The notes under the pieces: model-generated | Told to the model about the DNA's origin: nothing | What the model saw: the letters and a program-made list of their open reading frames with translations, nothing else | The model's database searches: none | NCBI GenBank assembly: GCA_029339505.1 | Contig: JAQISU010000036.1 | Coordinates: 1,890,501 to 1,954,500, forward strand | Origin: Unio delphinus | Taxonomy: Eukaryota > Mollusca > Bivalvia > Unionida > Unionidae | Direction of reading: 5' to 3' | DNA: 64,000 nucleotides | Shown here: positions 11,185 to 24,123 of the stretch, in pieces | Layout: every line of letters begins with the position of its first letter | Numbering within the stretch: the first letter of the stretch is position 1 | Translations under genes and position numbers: made by a program

Positions 11185-12745
11185 AATAAGGCATACATAA
11201 ACCAGTCTGATACAATATAAACCTGTCTTATCCAATAAGGCACATATAAATCTGTCTAATCCAATAAGGCACATATAAATCTGTCTAATCCAATAAGGCA
11301 CATATAAACCTGTCTAATCCAATAAGGCACATATAAATCTGTCAAATCCAATAAGGCACATATAAACCTGTCTAATCCAATAAGGCACATATAAATCTGT
11401 CTAAACCAATATTAGGCACATATAAACTTGTCTAATCCAATAAGGCACATATAAATCTGTCTAATCCAATAAGGCACATATAAATCTGTCTAATCCAATA
11501 AGGCACATATAAATCTGTCTAATCCAATAAGGCACATATAAATCTGTCTAATCCAATAAGGCACATATAAACCTGTCTAATCCAATAAGGCACATATAAA
11601 CCTGTCTAATCCAATAAGGCACATATAAACCTGTCTAATCCAATAAAGCATACATAAACCTGACTAGTCCAATTAGGCACATGTAAACCTGTCTAATCCA
11701 ATAAGGCACATATAAACCTGTCTAATCCAATAAGGCATACATAAACCTGTCTGATACAATATAAACCTGTCTAATCCAGTAAGGCATATATAAACCTGTC
11801 TGATACAATAAGGCACAAATAATAAAACCTGTCTCATACAGTCACATACATTTTAACCTGTATGATACAATATAAACCACTCTGTTTCAATAAGGCACAT
11901 ATAAACTTGTCTGATACAATATAAACCTTTTTCATACAGTAAGGAACATAATCTATCTGATACAATATAATCATGTCTGATACAGTAATGCAGATATAAA
12001 CATGTATGAAACAATATTAACCTGTCTGATACAATATAAACCTGTATTGTACTGTAAGGTACATATAAACCTGTATGATACATTATTAACTTGTCTGATA
12101 CAATGTAAATCTCTCTGATATAGTAAGGCATATATAAAACTGTCTGATATAATATTAACCTGTCTGATACAATAAGGTACATATAAACATGTCTGATACA
12201 ATATAAATCTAATACAGTAAGGCACATATAAATATTTCTGATATAGTAAGGCTCATCATAAACCTGTCTAATCCATCAAAGCACATATAAACCTGTCTAA
12301 TCCAACGAGGCACATATAAACCTATTTGATACAATAAGGCACATGTAGACCTGTCTGATACAATATGAACCTGTCTGATACAATATAAACCTGTCTGATA
12401 CAATATGGCACATATAAACCTGTCTGATACAATATGGCACATATAAACCTGTCAGTTACAATACAGACCTGTCTTATAAAGTAAGGCACATATAAACCTG
12501 TCTGTTAAAATAAGGCACATATAATCCGGTATGATACAGTATTAGGCACATAAAATCCTGAATGATACAATAAGGCACATATAAACCTATCTGATACAAT
12601 ACAAACTTGTCTGATACAGTAAGACACATATTAATCTGTCTAATCCAATAAAGCACATATAAACCTGTCTAAATCAATAAGGTATATATAAACCTGTGTA
12701 ATTCAATAAGGCAAATATAAACCTGTCTGATACAAAAAGGCAAAG
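11185..12745. repeat. Minisatellite, 29-bp unit, part 2, with variant longer units
   Basis: About 50 units. Up to 11700 they are homogeneous (AATAAGGCACATATAAA-CTGTCTAATCC). From 11740 to 12600 many are shortened or replaced by CTGATACAATATAAACCTGT units of about 20 bp. Open frames on the minus strand here come only from the repeat. Confidence 0.93.
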
Positions 12746-14335
12746 CCAAAATGTTAATTTATAAATGAAAAACTATTGTTAAAAAGCATGTGTTGAAAGA
12801 TTGGTGGTAAGTTCCATCAGCAGATTCAGATCAACCAATTTGTGCACATTGAAGACGCCATTTATTATACATTAAATATGTAATGCATAACTATATATTT
12901 TTTTGTACATGACTATCTGTATTATGTGTAACTTTTGTTCATGATTGTACTGGGACTAACCTCCAAACCATAAGATTTTCTGCAAAGCCATCCATCACAT
13001 CTGCAACAGAAAAAAGAAAAGACAATGCAGATTATCTGGCATGCAGTAACTGCATTATTTTGGTGTTTTGTTTGGATTGGGGGTGGGGGATCTTTCTGTG
13101 TCTGATCATTTAATAATTCTTGGTAATTATCATAGTGTTGTAAACTATACAACAGTTAGGTAAGAACTGTTTCTTAATTTCAAGGTTAATGAGGGATACT
13201 GTTATTATGATTCTAATTTAAGCAAAATTAGTTGTTTTTTTTATTGTCCATAGGATGCTGGACATGTGGTTAAGGTTTGATTTGTTTCTTCTATAGAATG
13301 TCAGGTTTAGCATGCTGTCTTTGAAAACTAGGATGTGCAGTTAACTGGAGTACGGCACAGTACATTTTTAAGCATTGGGAAAACTAGGGACTGGCGTGAT
13401 TACGTGCAGTTATCCAGAGTGTGCAGTTAACCGATGTGCAGTTAAGTGGAGTCGACTGTATTCTACACAACAGTAAGGGAACATGTATTAATAAGCTGTA
13501 TTCAGCTTTACACAAAACAACTTGCAGGTAAGCGAAGAGCCATAGTTTGAAAAGCCCTCTTTTTTTCTCTTTTTTTTAGGAATAGATTTTATTATAGACC
13601 CACTTTTATATTAGGTCAAAGAATAAAATAGATGTATTTCCTATTTCACTGGTTTTATAATTAGGATAGGTTGGTATTTGTTTTAACATTATATCATATC
13701 TATTATAATAATTAGTTAAAATAATGTACTAAGTGTTTGAAATTACAGGGCAAAACCGGCTCATTTTGACAAATAAATTAATTTCATGAATTTTTTTATT
13801 GATTTTTTTTATCATCGGGGATAAATGCTAGGGTCGGCAATGAGAAACAGGGACAGTCAGCTGATAGGGAACACATATTTTTTAGAAAATTGGTTCTTTC
13901 TGCCAATTTCATGTTGAAACAAATGCCATGTTAATGTCATTGAAAGTGGTGCTATGTTATGTTGGGAATCTTATTTTTTTTTAAAATTTTTTATCCCTAA
14001 CCCTATGTTATGTATAGAAGATGATACTTCCTTTGGGGGAATTAATACAATTGCAGATTGGATTGATCAAGAATTTTATTTAGTAAAATAAAATAAATAG
14101 AAATCAATTTTTTACCATATAAAATTTTTAGTTACAAATTTATTTAAGTGGTCTTTTTAATGAAGTGACAGTAGTTGATTTTAATGTTTTTTTTTAATTT
14201 CTATATTGTATATATTAGACCAAAAGCCTAGAAAAATCTCTTCCAAGCATCCTTTGAATTGATGGACGGGGGTGGGTAGCATTATTAGAGTAAGCCAGAG
14301 GCAGATCATGTATAAACACCCACAATAACAATGTT
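12746..14335. other. No gene recognised; possible transposon end near 13440
   Basis: AT-rich sequence. At 13330-13463 short motifs GTGCAGTTAACTGGAGTACG, GTGCAGTTATCCAGAG and GTGCAGTTAAGTGGAGTCG end with ACTGTA, which resembles the right end of another Tigger/pogo-like element, but no matching left end is seen. The rest has T-rich runs and no open frame of interest. Confidence 0.5.
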
Positions 14336-14348
14336 TCACAACTGATTG

Positions 14349-14598
14349 AGAGGCCCTGAGTGGTCGAATGGTCCAAAGCGCTTTCCATTACGGATCACTG
14401 CCATCTCACCTCAGTCTGCATGGGTTCAAGTCTAAGATTCGGCCAATGTAGTTATGTGAGAAAGCTTGCCAGTAGCTTCTCGTGGGTTGGTGGTTCTTTC
14501 CGGGTTTTTTCCCGGGTTCTTCCTCCACCAATAATACTGGCCGCCATGTTATGCCTATATTGTGCTGAAAAATGGCGTTAAACCCTAAAACAACAACA
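14349..14598 (+). mobile_element. tRNA-derived SINE, family A, full copy with 13-bp target duplication
   Basis: It is flanked by perfect 13-bp copies of TCACAACTGATTG at 14336-14348 and 14599-14611. The head has A-box-like TGGTCGAATGG and B-box-like GGGTTCAAGTC, as in a Pol III promoter derived from a tRNA. The body includes GGTGGTTCTTTCCGGG and ends GCTGAAAAATGGCGTTAAAC then CCTAAAACAACAACA. Perfect duplications mean a fairly recent insertion. Confidence 0.93.
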
Positions 14599-14611
14599 TC
14601 ACAACTGATTG

Positions 14612-16435
14612 TCATTTCATATTAGACAACAAAAAGAGTTTTAAATTGTGATGTGTAGAAGGTACAAGGGTCCTTATTGCAGGTGTAATTGGATTTAATT
14701 GTTCTTTAAAGAGTGCCTGGAGCATTTGGGTCAAATATCTAATTTTAAGTCAAAGTTCCCACTCTAAAAGGAAATTGAGAAATGGTAAAGAGGAATGATA
14801 CCGGTAGTTTTTTCCTGACTGTGAAAAGTTCTTGAAATTTGCAAATATTGACAAAAGTTGGGAAAAATGCCCGAACTGATTGTGAGTTATTATTGAGTTC
14901 TAACCAGAATATTAGGAGGTTACAGTATGGATCATTTGGGTGCTTGCCAAATGCTCAGTGTATTAGATTCGACTAGTAGACTTAGTTTCACAGACAGCTC
15001 GATTTCCATATCTTTTTATTTATGGAAGGAATGAAAATCAGTCTAGCATCACAAGAGGATAAAAAATGGTGGCATTAAAGCACAACAGCTTAGCGGGTAG
15101 ATTAGCAAATTTAAACGTTGCTGAAGTGAGTTATGCTTGCATGTAATCGATATGAAAAATATTTTTTTTTCTCAGAAATTGCATGTATTAAAATCGTTAT
15201 TACTTTCTTTCTGCTGAAAGATGATGAAACTAATGCGTTCACAAAATTTGAGCTGGTACTAGTGATTTTGATTGCTAGTTACATGAGCACACAGAATCTC
15301 ACAACTATCATTTTCAAATATTGTAGAAGAAAAATATTAAATGAAAGTTGTTGATATAACTTAGTTTAATTACTGTTGTAAAAAAATACAAAAATGAATG
15401 AGCACAGAATTCTGTATATTTATTCCAAGACCAACTTCCGAAGTTTTGTTGTATCATGTGACCACGTTGACATGTGCTCTCACATACGAAGCAGGGAACC
15501 AGACTACTATGCTTGATTAATCAGACTGGCCAAATTTCTTGTACTATTGGACTTGTGATGTTCTTTTGTTTTAGACTTGTGAAGTCATGTGATTATTAAC
15601 ACAAATGGCAAGTATAGGGTCAGATTTCATGTATGCCTAGTCTGTCAGCGGATTAAAAACATAATGATTATAATACTTGCCATTTTTGAGAAAATAACTA
15701 ATTTTCCTATTGATTTCATGCAGGTACAAGTTCATATAACATAGTTTACATTTTCTAGGCCTGCTGGTAAACAATCTTACAGTGGCGGCAGATTCAAGAT
15801 TTTTTATATGTAATTGCTATGAACCCACACTCCATGCTAAATATCCAAATGTGAAAAATGGGTTTGGAACATTTGGAGGAAACCCAGAGTAGAATACAGA
15901 TTTTTAATCTCTGAATTGATTTTTGGAGCGAAACAATTACACAGTTGCAAACAATAACATCCAACACAAAGTAAATTCCCAGCCAGTTTTTGAAAAAAAC
16001 CCAAGCTAGGGCTCAAAATGACTGACTTTTACAGAGAACAAATTGGCAGTTTTACACACACCAGGGCAATAGTTTATCAAAAGAATAGTGATGACAAACA
16101 CAGACTCCAACTCCCATGGGTCAGAATCTTTATCAGTATTAGATGTGAACTATGCAGTATTTGTTTCTAACATTACCATATATGACCGTTTAAAATCCTT
16201 TAATATTAAACTACCATATACACCCATGTCTCTTGTCTTAATGATAATCAATAATTATATAATAAATTGGAGGGAGATGCTAAGCTTTGATATGGCGGTA
16301 ACATCAGGGTTAAACTTTTAATGTTACAAGATAATATTCTAATGCTTTGCATTCTTGGGTTTTTTCATACTGTGATGGGAAATTTTTACTTTGTATAACA
16401 TGCCCATCAATTGTTCTAGAATACTTTAAATTAAA
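14612..16435. other. No gene or repeat recognised
   Basis: AT-rich sequence. Frames up to about 75 codons (for example 16088-16321) show no recognisable motif and no convincing splice context. Confidence 0.55.
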
Positions 16436-16437
16436 GG

Positions 16438-16505
16438 TTTGTTGTTGTTGTTGTTGTAGGGTTTAACGTCATTTTTCAGCACATGATAGGCTATACATGT
16501 ACCTC
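16438..16505 (-). mobile_element. SINE family A, 3' fragment
   Basis: GTTGTTGTTGTAGGGTTTAA then CGTCATTTTTCAGCACATGA is the complement of the tail of the 14349 copy. Only the last 65 bases or so remain. Confidence 0.8.
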
Positions 16506-16634
16506 AATTATCAATGTTTTTATCCTTTTAAAGACAGTTTTGAATTTCTGAAAATGAATAAGATATATATTTTGAAGACATTGTCCTGTTAGAGACCATT
16601 TTCTCCAGGCCTAACATTTTTGTTTTTATTTGAT

Positions 16635-17570
16635 GTATAATTTAGTGTACACTGTTTTTTTTTATGTATATATTAGGGTACACTGTTTTTATTTGATGTC
16701 TAATTTAGGATACACTTTTTAATGTATAATTTAGGGTACACTGTTTTTATTTGATGTATAATTTAGGGTACACTGTTTTTATTTGATGTCTAATTTAGGA
16801 TACACTTTTTAATGTATAATTTAGGGTACACTGTTTTTATTTGATGTATAATTTAGGGTACACTGTTTTTATTTGATGTATAATTTAGGGTACACTGTTT
16901 TTATTTGATGTATAATTTAGGGTACACTGTTTTTATTTGATGTATAATTTAGGGTACACTGTTTTTATTTGATGTATAATTTAGGGTACACTGTTTTTGT
17001 TTGATGTATAATTTAGGGTACATTGTTTTTATTTGATGTATAATTTGGGGTACACTGTTTTTATTTGATGTATAATTTAGGGTACACTGTTTTTATTTGA
17101 TGTATAATTTAGGGTACACTGTTTTTATTTGATGTATAATTTAGGGTACACTGTTTTTATTTGATGTATAATTTAGGGTACACTGTTTTTATTTGATGTA
17201 TAATTTAGGGTACACTGTTTTTATTTGATGTATAATTTAGGGTACACTGTTTTTGTTTGATGTATAATTTAGGGTACATTGTTTTTATTTGATGTATAAT
17301 TTGGGGTACACTGTTTTTATTTGATGTATAATTTGGGGTACACTGTTTTTATTTGATGTATAATTTAGGGTACACTGTTTTTATTTGATGTATAATTTAG
17401 GGTACACTGTTTTTATTTGATGTATAATTTAGGGTACACTTTTTGTTTGATGTATAATTTTGGGTACACTGTTTTTATTTGATGTATAATTTAGGGTACA
17501 CTGTTTTTGTTTGATGTATAATTTAGGGTACACTGTTTTTGTTTGATGTATAATTTTGGGTACACTGTTT
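16635..17570. repeat. Minisatellite, 32-bp unit, about 29 copies
   Basis: The unit is ATTTGATGTATAATTTAGGG followed by TACACTGTTTTT. It is very homogeneous from 16810, with rare variants (GTTTG, TTTGGGG) that recur in order, a sign of block duplication. Confidence 0.96.
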
Positions 17571-17574
17571 TCAT

Positions 17575-18235
17575 TCTATTTATTTTGCACCAACTAAATT
17601 CAGAATTCTAATGTTTCCAGCCTGTTTACTTTCAGGTGTAGTTTCACTTGATTGGCAGGAATAAATTACAGATATTAGATTACTGAATGTCAAAAAACAT
17701 CAAAACTAATTTAATGCAGTTTGTAATTTTGTTTTTTTTTTCTGTACATTTCACAAACGTACAATTTTATCTGTCAACATATTTGTAATAGATTTTAAAT
17801 GGAAAAGTTTGCAAACAGAAAAATGTGAGCAACCAAATTTTGCTGTGGTCAACCATTTTTTTTCTCCATTTAGTAGGCAAGCAAAGTCCCACACACATAT
17901 TGGTCATTTGCCTACCCTTGGTCTTATGAAGGGTTCGCATTGGGTCTGTTCTGTATTTATGATCTCAGTGTGTTTGTGTGTGTGTACACATATATACGTG
18001 TGTGTATGTGATAATTGCTTCCAAAAATGGTCTTGGAGATTTCTCCATATTTGTTGTGTGCTTAGAAAAGAAACATCAACATAAATTAAGTGGCTGGAAT
18101 ATTTCTTATTATTGTTGACTAGCTGCAGGAGTTTTTTTATTGTTATTTTGACTGTTATGACAAAATGGACTACTCTTATTTTGACTGTTATGACAAAACG
18201 GACTATTGTTATGTTCTAATGATCATAGAGTTATT
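17575..18235. other. No gene recognised
   Basis: AT-rich with a short GT-rich stretch near 17970-18010 (GTGTGTTTGTGTGTGTGTAC). No open frame with supporting motifs. Confidence 0.55.
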
Positions 18236-18240
18236 TAGAT

Positions 18241-18478
18241 TCCGTTACGGATCACTACCATCTCACCTCTGACTGCGTGGGTTCGAGTCTAAGATTCAGC
18301 CAATGTAGTTATGTGAGAATGCTTGCCAGTTACTTCTCATGGGTCGGTGGTTCTTTCCGGGGTTTTCCGGGTTCTTCCTCCACCATTAATACTGGCCACC
18401 ATGTATAGCCCATATTGTGCTTAAAAATGGCATTAAACCATAAAAAAAAAACAAAAAAAAAACAAAAAAAACCCCAAA
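18241..18478 (+). mobile_element. SINE family A, 5'-truncated copy with A-rich tail
   Basis: It begins at the TTACGGATCACTACCATCTC region and matches the 14349 copy through GGGTTCGAGTC, GGTGGTTCTTTCCGGG and TTCTTCCTCCACCA. It ends in a run of A with scattered C. Confidence 0.88.
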
Positions 18479-18649
18479 GATTCATTTCATGTCCAGGGTG
18501 TACAGGTTAATACCGCCCCCCTCCCCCTCCTTATTTGAACATGCATGCCTAATGTGTCCTGGTGAAAGATTTTGCCTTAAATACTGAACTATGGTGCAGA
18601 TTTTATGAATCCCACTAGGAATATGTCATTCAAAGATACATGTACTGTG

Positions 18650-18875
18650 AAATGTCTGAATATGACTGGTCCCTTTCACAGATCAATCTCATTAGTCTGT
18701 GTGAGTTGATACTATCACTTGACCAGCATGATATGTTAGAAAGCCTGCTGGTACTTTTCTGTGAGTTGGTAGTCTTTCAGGTGTCTTACTGGTCATTCAC
18801 CAGCTATACCAGTCACCATGTATTATTGTCAGTCTATTATCTGCTGAAAATAAGTGTTAAACCCTACAAAAAAAC
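18650..18875 (+). mobile_element. SINE family A, strongly diverged copy
   Basis: The order of blocks is kept (ACAGATCAATCTCATTAGTC, GTGAGTTGGTAGTCTTTCAG, CAGTCACCATGTATTATTG, GCTGAAAATAAGTGTTAAAC, CCTACAAAAAAAC). The 95-codon frame here is a by-product. Confidence 0.7.
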
Positions 18876-18929
18876 TAAGCCATCCAAACATGTTTGTATT
18901 AATTTTGGAAAAAAGGCATCCATATGACA

Positions 18930-20035
18930 GAAATACAGAAATATCTTCTGAAATAATTATACTACATGCTTTCATCCAGAGCAATTTTTAAGTTTCAAAT
19001 AGTCATACAAGTTTAAAATAGTTGTAACATTTTAAAATAATTATACAAGTGAGCAATGTAGACTTTCAGTAATACTTATTATAATGGTAAATATATTTGA
19101 GGATCTTTGTGCAGGTCAATTTTGATCACTGCATTTTGTTAGGATTTGGTGTAGTCTTTTTTTTCTTCTCCCTCATACTCTAAAATTAGTTAGATATGAA
19201 CTAAATATAGAGGAGTAGCTGTTTTGTGCAGCTTTGAGAAAGTCCCTTGATACCAGCCTTAACTAGAATTTAATTGATAACCTTGACCTTTCCATTCACC
19301 CACTATAATCTCTGCAAACAAATTGTATAGAACTGCCAGATTGATCAATTGGAGATAGAGGGTGGTGGTGGCTTGCACTTGTAACCTGTGTTTAGTAAGA
19401 CTAGGAATGTTTGAAATGCTAATGTGAAATTGATAGTGGTTCAGGAACAAGTGTACCCCATTTTTTATTACAGGTGCTGGTAATAAATTATAATATAGCA
19501 TTGAGAACAGTTAACCTTGACCCAAATAGTATTGTTGAGGTTAAGGTCCTCTTGACAAATGTAATTGATCACCTGTGAAATGACAGGTGTTACTCTCAGA
19601 TTTTAGAGCTCAACCTGAAGGAAGTGAATTACAGGTGACACCTGAAATATAACAACAGAATCAAACTTAAATTAAATGACAACAATTTTAAGACATCACC
19701 AGACATCTAAAATGTATTCAGTCTTAATTTAGCTTTAGGATAAGAATCATGGAGGAGATTTGGTCATTATTGAGACCTGACTCTCTGTTAGGCATTACAA
19801 ATAACCTGACAGTTATTGAGTGACAGGTGAAAGATTAATGACCCTGGTGAATTAACTGCAGAGGGAAGTTAATTAGTCTTAGCCTTCCCAGCAAAACAAG
19901 ATTATATCAATGCATATCAATGCATATTTTGTTACTCAAGCTTCATTTCCTCTTACACTGTGTGACCCCAATAGGATATAATTCACAAGTAACCTACATT
20001 ATCTACCCCCATCTACTGACAATCAGGCTTTTCAA
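18930..20035. other. No gene recognised
   Basis: AT-rich, with a few scattered CAGGTGA-like repeats (ACAGGTGTTAC, ACAGGTGACACC, ACAGGTGAAAG) between 19570 and 19830 that do not form a clear array. Confidence 0.5.
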
Positions 20036-20039
20036 CTTG

Positions 20040-20710
20040 GGTTTTCAAGTAACCAATGGCAATTATTGGAATTCATTGTGTAATGGCCATCATTTAAATT
20101 AAGTGTGTAATGGCCATCATTTAAATTAAGTGTGTAATAACCATCATTTAAATTAAGTGTGTAATGGCCATCATTTAAATTAAGTGTGTAATGGTCATCA
20201 TTTAAATTAAGTGTGTAATGGCCATCATTTAAATTAAGTGTGTAATGGCCATCATTGGCATTAAATGAGTAATGGCCATCATTGGAATGAAATGTGCAAT
20301 GGCCATCATTGGAATTAAATTTATAATGGCAATTATTGGAATTCCTTGTGTTATGGCCATCATTTAAATTAAATGTCTAGTAGCCATCATTGTAATTAAA
20401 TGTGTAATGGCCATCATTATAATTAAGTGTGTAATGGCCATCATTGAAATTAAATGTGTAATAACCATTATTGAAATTAAATGTGTATAGGCCATAATTG
20501 AAATTAAATGTGTAATGGACATATTTGTAATTAAAATTGTAATTGTCATTTTAATTAACTCCCATCGGAATTAAGTGTGTAATGGCCATCATTTAAATTA
20601 AGTGTGTAATGGCCATCATTTAAATTAAGTGTGTAATGGCCATCATTGGCATTATATGTATAATGGCCATCATTGGAATTAAATGTGTACCAGCCATCAT
20701 TGGAATCAAA
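20040..20710. repeat. Minisatellite, 27-bp unit, part 1
   Basis: Units of GTGTGTAATGGCCATCATTT followed by AAATTAA, about 24 copies, grading into variants. Because 27 is a multiple of 3, long spurious frames appear on both strands. The array is split by a retrotransposon remnant and resumes at 22310. Confidence 0.94.
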
Positions 20711-20879
20711 TGTTTAATAATAATGAGGACTTTTTATTGCACCTAATCTTTAGAAGCTCTAAGTGTTTTACAACATCTATAATATGAATACAAAAAACAA
20801 AAAAAAAAACACTATGAAATTGGAAAACAAAATAATGCTGAAAATATTTAAGGTAGGAAACATTTTTAGGTCTTTAAGT

Positions 20880-21600
20880 TTGTTTTTGCAGTCAAAATAG
20901 GTGAGTTTTAAGAACAGAAATAGATCACATTGTCCGTGTGTCTAATTTCAATTGGCAATACATTCCATCTTGCTGGGCCCTGGTATGCAAAACGATCGTT
21001 GTCCATGAAGTATCTTGCTAGTCACAAAGTGTGTACACATGGGTGAGGCCGATTAGGTATGCTGAACTGGAGTCCGTCAGTGAAACATAGCACAGATAAA
21101 AAAAATTGAGTTTGATTCTGGACTGAATGGTAGCTAGTTAGGGTACAGATCAGCGGGGAGGTGTGCTCTGATTGGGGTACTCTAAAGATGGTCCGAGCAG
21201 CTGTGTTTTGAACTTTTTGGAGTTTTTGGAGTAGATATTAAATGAACCATGCAGAATTGAGTTACAATAGTCCAGTCTTGAAAGTACTAATGAACACACA
21301 AGTTCATTATTCACATCAACTGAAATATATTTGTGAATGGAGCTGATGCATCTCAGCTCAAGATATGCAGCCTTGCATATGTTCATGAAATGTTGGTGCA
21401 GTGTGAGAATATTGTTTAGATTAACACCTAGGTTTTGTACTGACTGCGTGAATTTAATTTTGGTGTTGCTGATATTTATTGTTTGAGGTAAAGGATGCGA
21501 ATGAGACAGTCTTTGTATTGTGATCATAATGGCCTCAGTTTTATCATCATTGTAAAGGTCTAGGCTGCTTCCCTTTTTGGGGTGGGTTGCTTCCAACTTA
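20880..21600 (-). pseudogene. Non-LTR retrotransposon reverse transcriptase, C-terminal fragment
   Basis: On the minus strand, 21150-21596 reads SSLDLYNDDKTEAIMIT, then QSVQNLGVNLNNILT, then VCSLVLSRLDYCNSILHG. These match the end of the RT domain in CR1/jockey-type elements, where LN-DKTE, LGV-LD and SRLDYCNSLL are standard landmarks. After a frameshift the next pieces read GPARWNVLPIEIRHTDNV near 20935-20990, the typical GPRAWNSLP-xIR segment. The frame is broken and the catalytic FADD-type centre is not present. It lies inside the 27-bp array. Confidence 0.85.
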
Positions 21601-21604
21601 CTTA

Positions 21605-22084
21605 AATTAATATAGACACCCCACCCCCCACCCCCGGCTCATTTTTGTCAGAAATTGAAGTAGTGATATAGAGATGCAAAGCTCTGAGCCCCCAGTCAGC
21701 GGTGCCGACAGTTAAATTAATGAATATACAAATTGAAATTTAAATAACAACGGTTTAATAGAATTCTAATAGAAATCTCTCAGATAATTTCATATCACTC
21801 CACCAAGTGACGGCCTAGTTCATCCTTTGAATTAGTGTGTAATTTTTCCTTCTGTCCTGAGTCCTACTCATCTCTATGTTCTTCTCTTTTCTATTGTCTC
21901 CCTCCATTCTCCTTTCACTTCTCCCTCTGTCCTTCCTTCTCTCTCTCTCTCTCTTGTCTCCCAGAGACTCGGACCAACTGCTGGGGCAATTCCCTCAGGT
22001 CCCTCAAACTGCTTCTCTTTTGTCTCCCATAGACTCGGACCACAGCACTGAGTACTTCCCTCTGGTCCCTAAAAGCTTCTAAAG
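21605..22084. other. Spacer inside the non-LTR remnant: pyrimidine tract and local duplication
   Basis: It holds a pyrimidine-rich tract of about 90 bases at 21870-21962 and a two-copy repeat of about 67 bp (GTCTCCCAGAGACTCGGACC at 21956 and GTCTCCCATAGACTCGGACC at 22022). It does not resemble the corresponding part of the related element at 43 kb. Confidence 0.6.
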
Positions 22085-22295
22085 AATACTGCAATATGCA
22101 GTGACATCTCAGGACAGTTGACACAACAGTTGGTGATTTATGATGGATTTGCACCAGTCATCAAAATTAACAGCCATATTTTTAAATTTAGATGGAATGT
22201 GCAAAAGGGAGATAACTGGAATTCTTCTTTCTTCTACACTGGACATCTTTGAAACATTTTTTTTGTTTCCATTTACTTTTAAGTAATTATGAATG
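22085..22295 (-). mobile_element. 5' end of a non-LTR retrotransposon, same family as at 43.9-44.08 kb
   Basis: It shares with 43885-44075 the run of blocks GGTGATTTATGATGGATTTG / GGTTGATGATTTAAGATGAA, CAAAATTAA, AAAGGGAGATAACTGGAATT and TTTCCATTTACTTTTAAGT / TTCCGTTTACATTTAAGT. In the 43-kb copy these blocks lie just upstream of the endonuclease start on the minus strand, so this is the 5' untranslated part. Confidence 0.8.
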
Positions 22296-22304
22296 TAGAG
22301 TAGT

Positions 22305-23455
22305 GATGAATATAGGTCATCATTGTAATTAAACGTGTAAGGGTCATCATTGGAATGAAATGTGTACTGGGAATCATTTGAATTAAATATGTACTTGCTA
22401 TTATTGGAATTCAATCTGCACTGGGCATGATATAAATGAAATGTGTAATGGCCATCATTTGAATTAAATATGTACTTGCTATTATTGGAATTCAATCTGC
22501 ACTGGGCATGATATAAATGAAATGTGTAATGGCCATCATTGAAATTAAATGTGTAATGGCCATCATTGAAATTAAATGTGTAATGGCAGTCATTGGAGTA
22601 AAATGTGTATTTGCATCAGTGTAATTAACTGCACTGGCCATCATGGAAATAAGTTTGTACTTGTAATCATTGTAATTAAATGTGTACTGGCATTATAGGA
22701 ATTAAATGTGTACTGGCCATAATAGGAATTACATGTGTAGTAGCCATCATTGTAATTAAATGTGTAATGGCCAACATTGGAATTAATGTGTAATGGCCAT
22801 CATTGTAATTAAATGTGTAATGGCCATCATCGGAATTAAATGTGTAATGGCCATCATTGTAATTGACTGTGTAATGGCCATCATTGTAATTGACTGTGTA
22901 ATGGCCATCATTGGAATTAAATGTGTACAATCAACATTGGAATTAAATGTGTAATGGCCATCGTCGGAATTAAATGTGTAATGGCCATCATTGTAATTGA
23001 CTGTGTAATGGCCATCATTGTAATTGACTGTGTACCAGCCATCATTGGAATTAAATGTGTAATGGCCATCGTTGGAATTAAATGTATACTGGCCATCATT
23101 GGAATTGACTGTGTAATTGCCATCATTGTAATTGACTGTGTAATGGCCATCATTGGAATTAAATGTGTAAAATCAACTTTGGAATTAAATGTGTAATGGT
23201 CATCATTGGAATTAAATGTGTAATGGCCATCATTGTAATTGACTGTGTAATGGCTATCATTGGAATTAAATGTGTAAAATCAACTTTGGAATTAAATGTG
23301 TAATGACAATCATTGGAATTCATTGTGTAATGGCCATCATTGGAATTAAATGTGTACAGGTTGTACAGGTCATCATTTTAATTAAATGTATACTGGCCAT
23401 CATTGGAATTAATTTTGTACTGATTATTATAGGAATTAATTAGGACAGAAACATT
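22305..23455. repeat. Minisatellite, 27-bp unit, part 2
   Basis: About 40 units of TGTGTAATGGCCATCATTGG followed by AATTAAA, with GTAATTGAC variants. Open frames on both strands are repeat artefacts. Confidence 0.94.
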
Positions 23456-23554
23456 CATTTGAAATTAAAGAGAATTTAAACAAGGAAATTTTAGATTCTA
23501 TTGTTGGCATTTAGCACATCGCCATGTTACAGGCTACTAGTGATTGACTATTGC

Positions 23555-23730
23555 TAGAGTTGAAATGAGATCAACATGCAGTTAACTGACTGTTGCAAGA
23601 GTTGAAATGAGATCAGCATGTAGTGATAGACTATTGCTAGAGTTAAAATGAGATCAACATGTAGTGATTGACTATTGCTAGAGTTAAAATGAGATCAACA
23701 TGTAGTGATTGACTAATGACAGAGTTGAAA
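23555..23730. repeat. Short tandem repeat, about 41-bp unit, 4 copies
   Basis: GAGTTGAAATGAGATCAACA then TGTAGTGATTGACTATTGCT recurs with small changes. Confidence 0.8.
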
Positions 23731-23889
23731 TGAATAATGACACATATAAACCTTTAGCATCCTGTATGTTAAGAAAGCAGAGATAAATCAATTTCATTTA
23801 GGATACAATACAACACATTTTGTGATATGTTATATCAAGTCATTTGTTTTGGCATTAAAGAACATCTCATTGCATTTATAATGCTATAT

Positions 23890-24123
23890 TAATTCATACA
23901 GTGCTATGTTGCATTGACGGAAGAAGTCTTATATTAGCAGTACAGTACTATGTTACATTGACGGAACTTAATGTTATATTATCAGTACAGTACTATGTTA
24001 CATTGACAGAAAAAGTGTTATATTATCAGTACAGTACTATGTTACATTGACAGAAAAAGTGTTATATTATCAGTACAGTACTATGTTACATTGACAGAAA
24101 AAGTGTTATATTGGCAGTACAGT
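23890..24123. repeat. Tandem repeat, 39-bp unit, about 5 copies
   Basis: CAGTACTATGTTACATTGAC then AGAAAAAGTGTTATATTAT. Confidence 0.85.

Noticed and set aside
11853..12656. Minus-strand frames rich in CIRQVY / LYQTGLY
   Set aside because: Artefact of the 29-bp and 20-bp tandem units.
16088..16321. 77-codon frame MMTNTDSNSHGSESLSVLD
   Set aside because: No motif, splice context or repeat of known family; length is not beyond chance in this amount of sequence.
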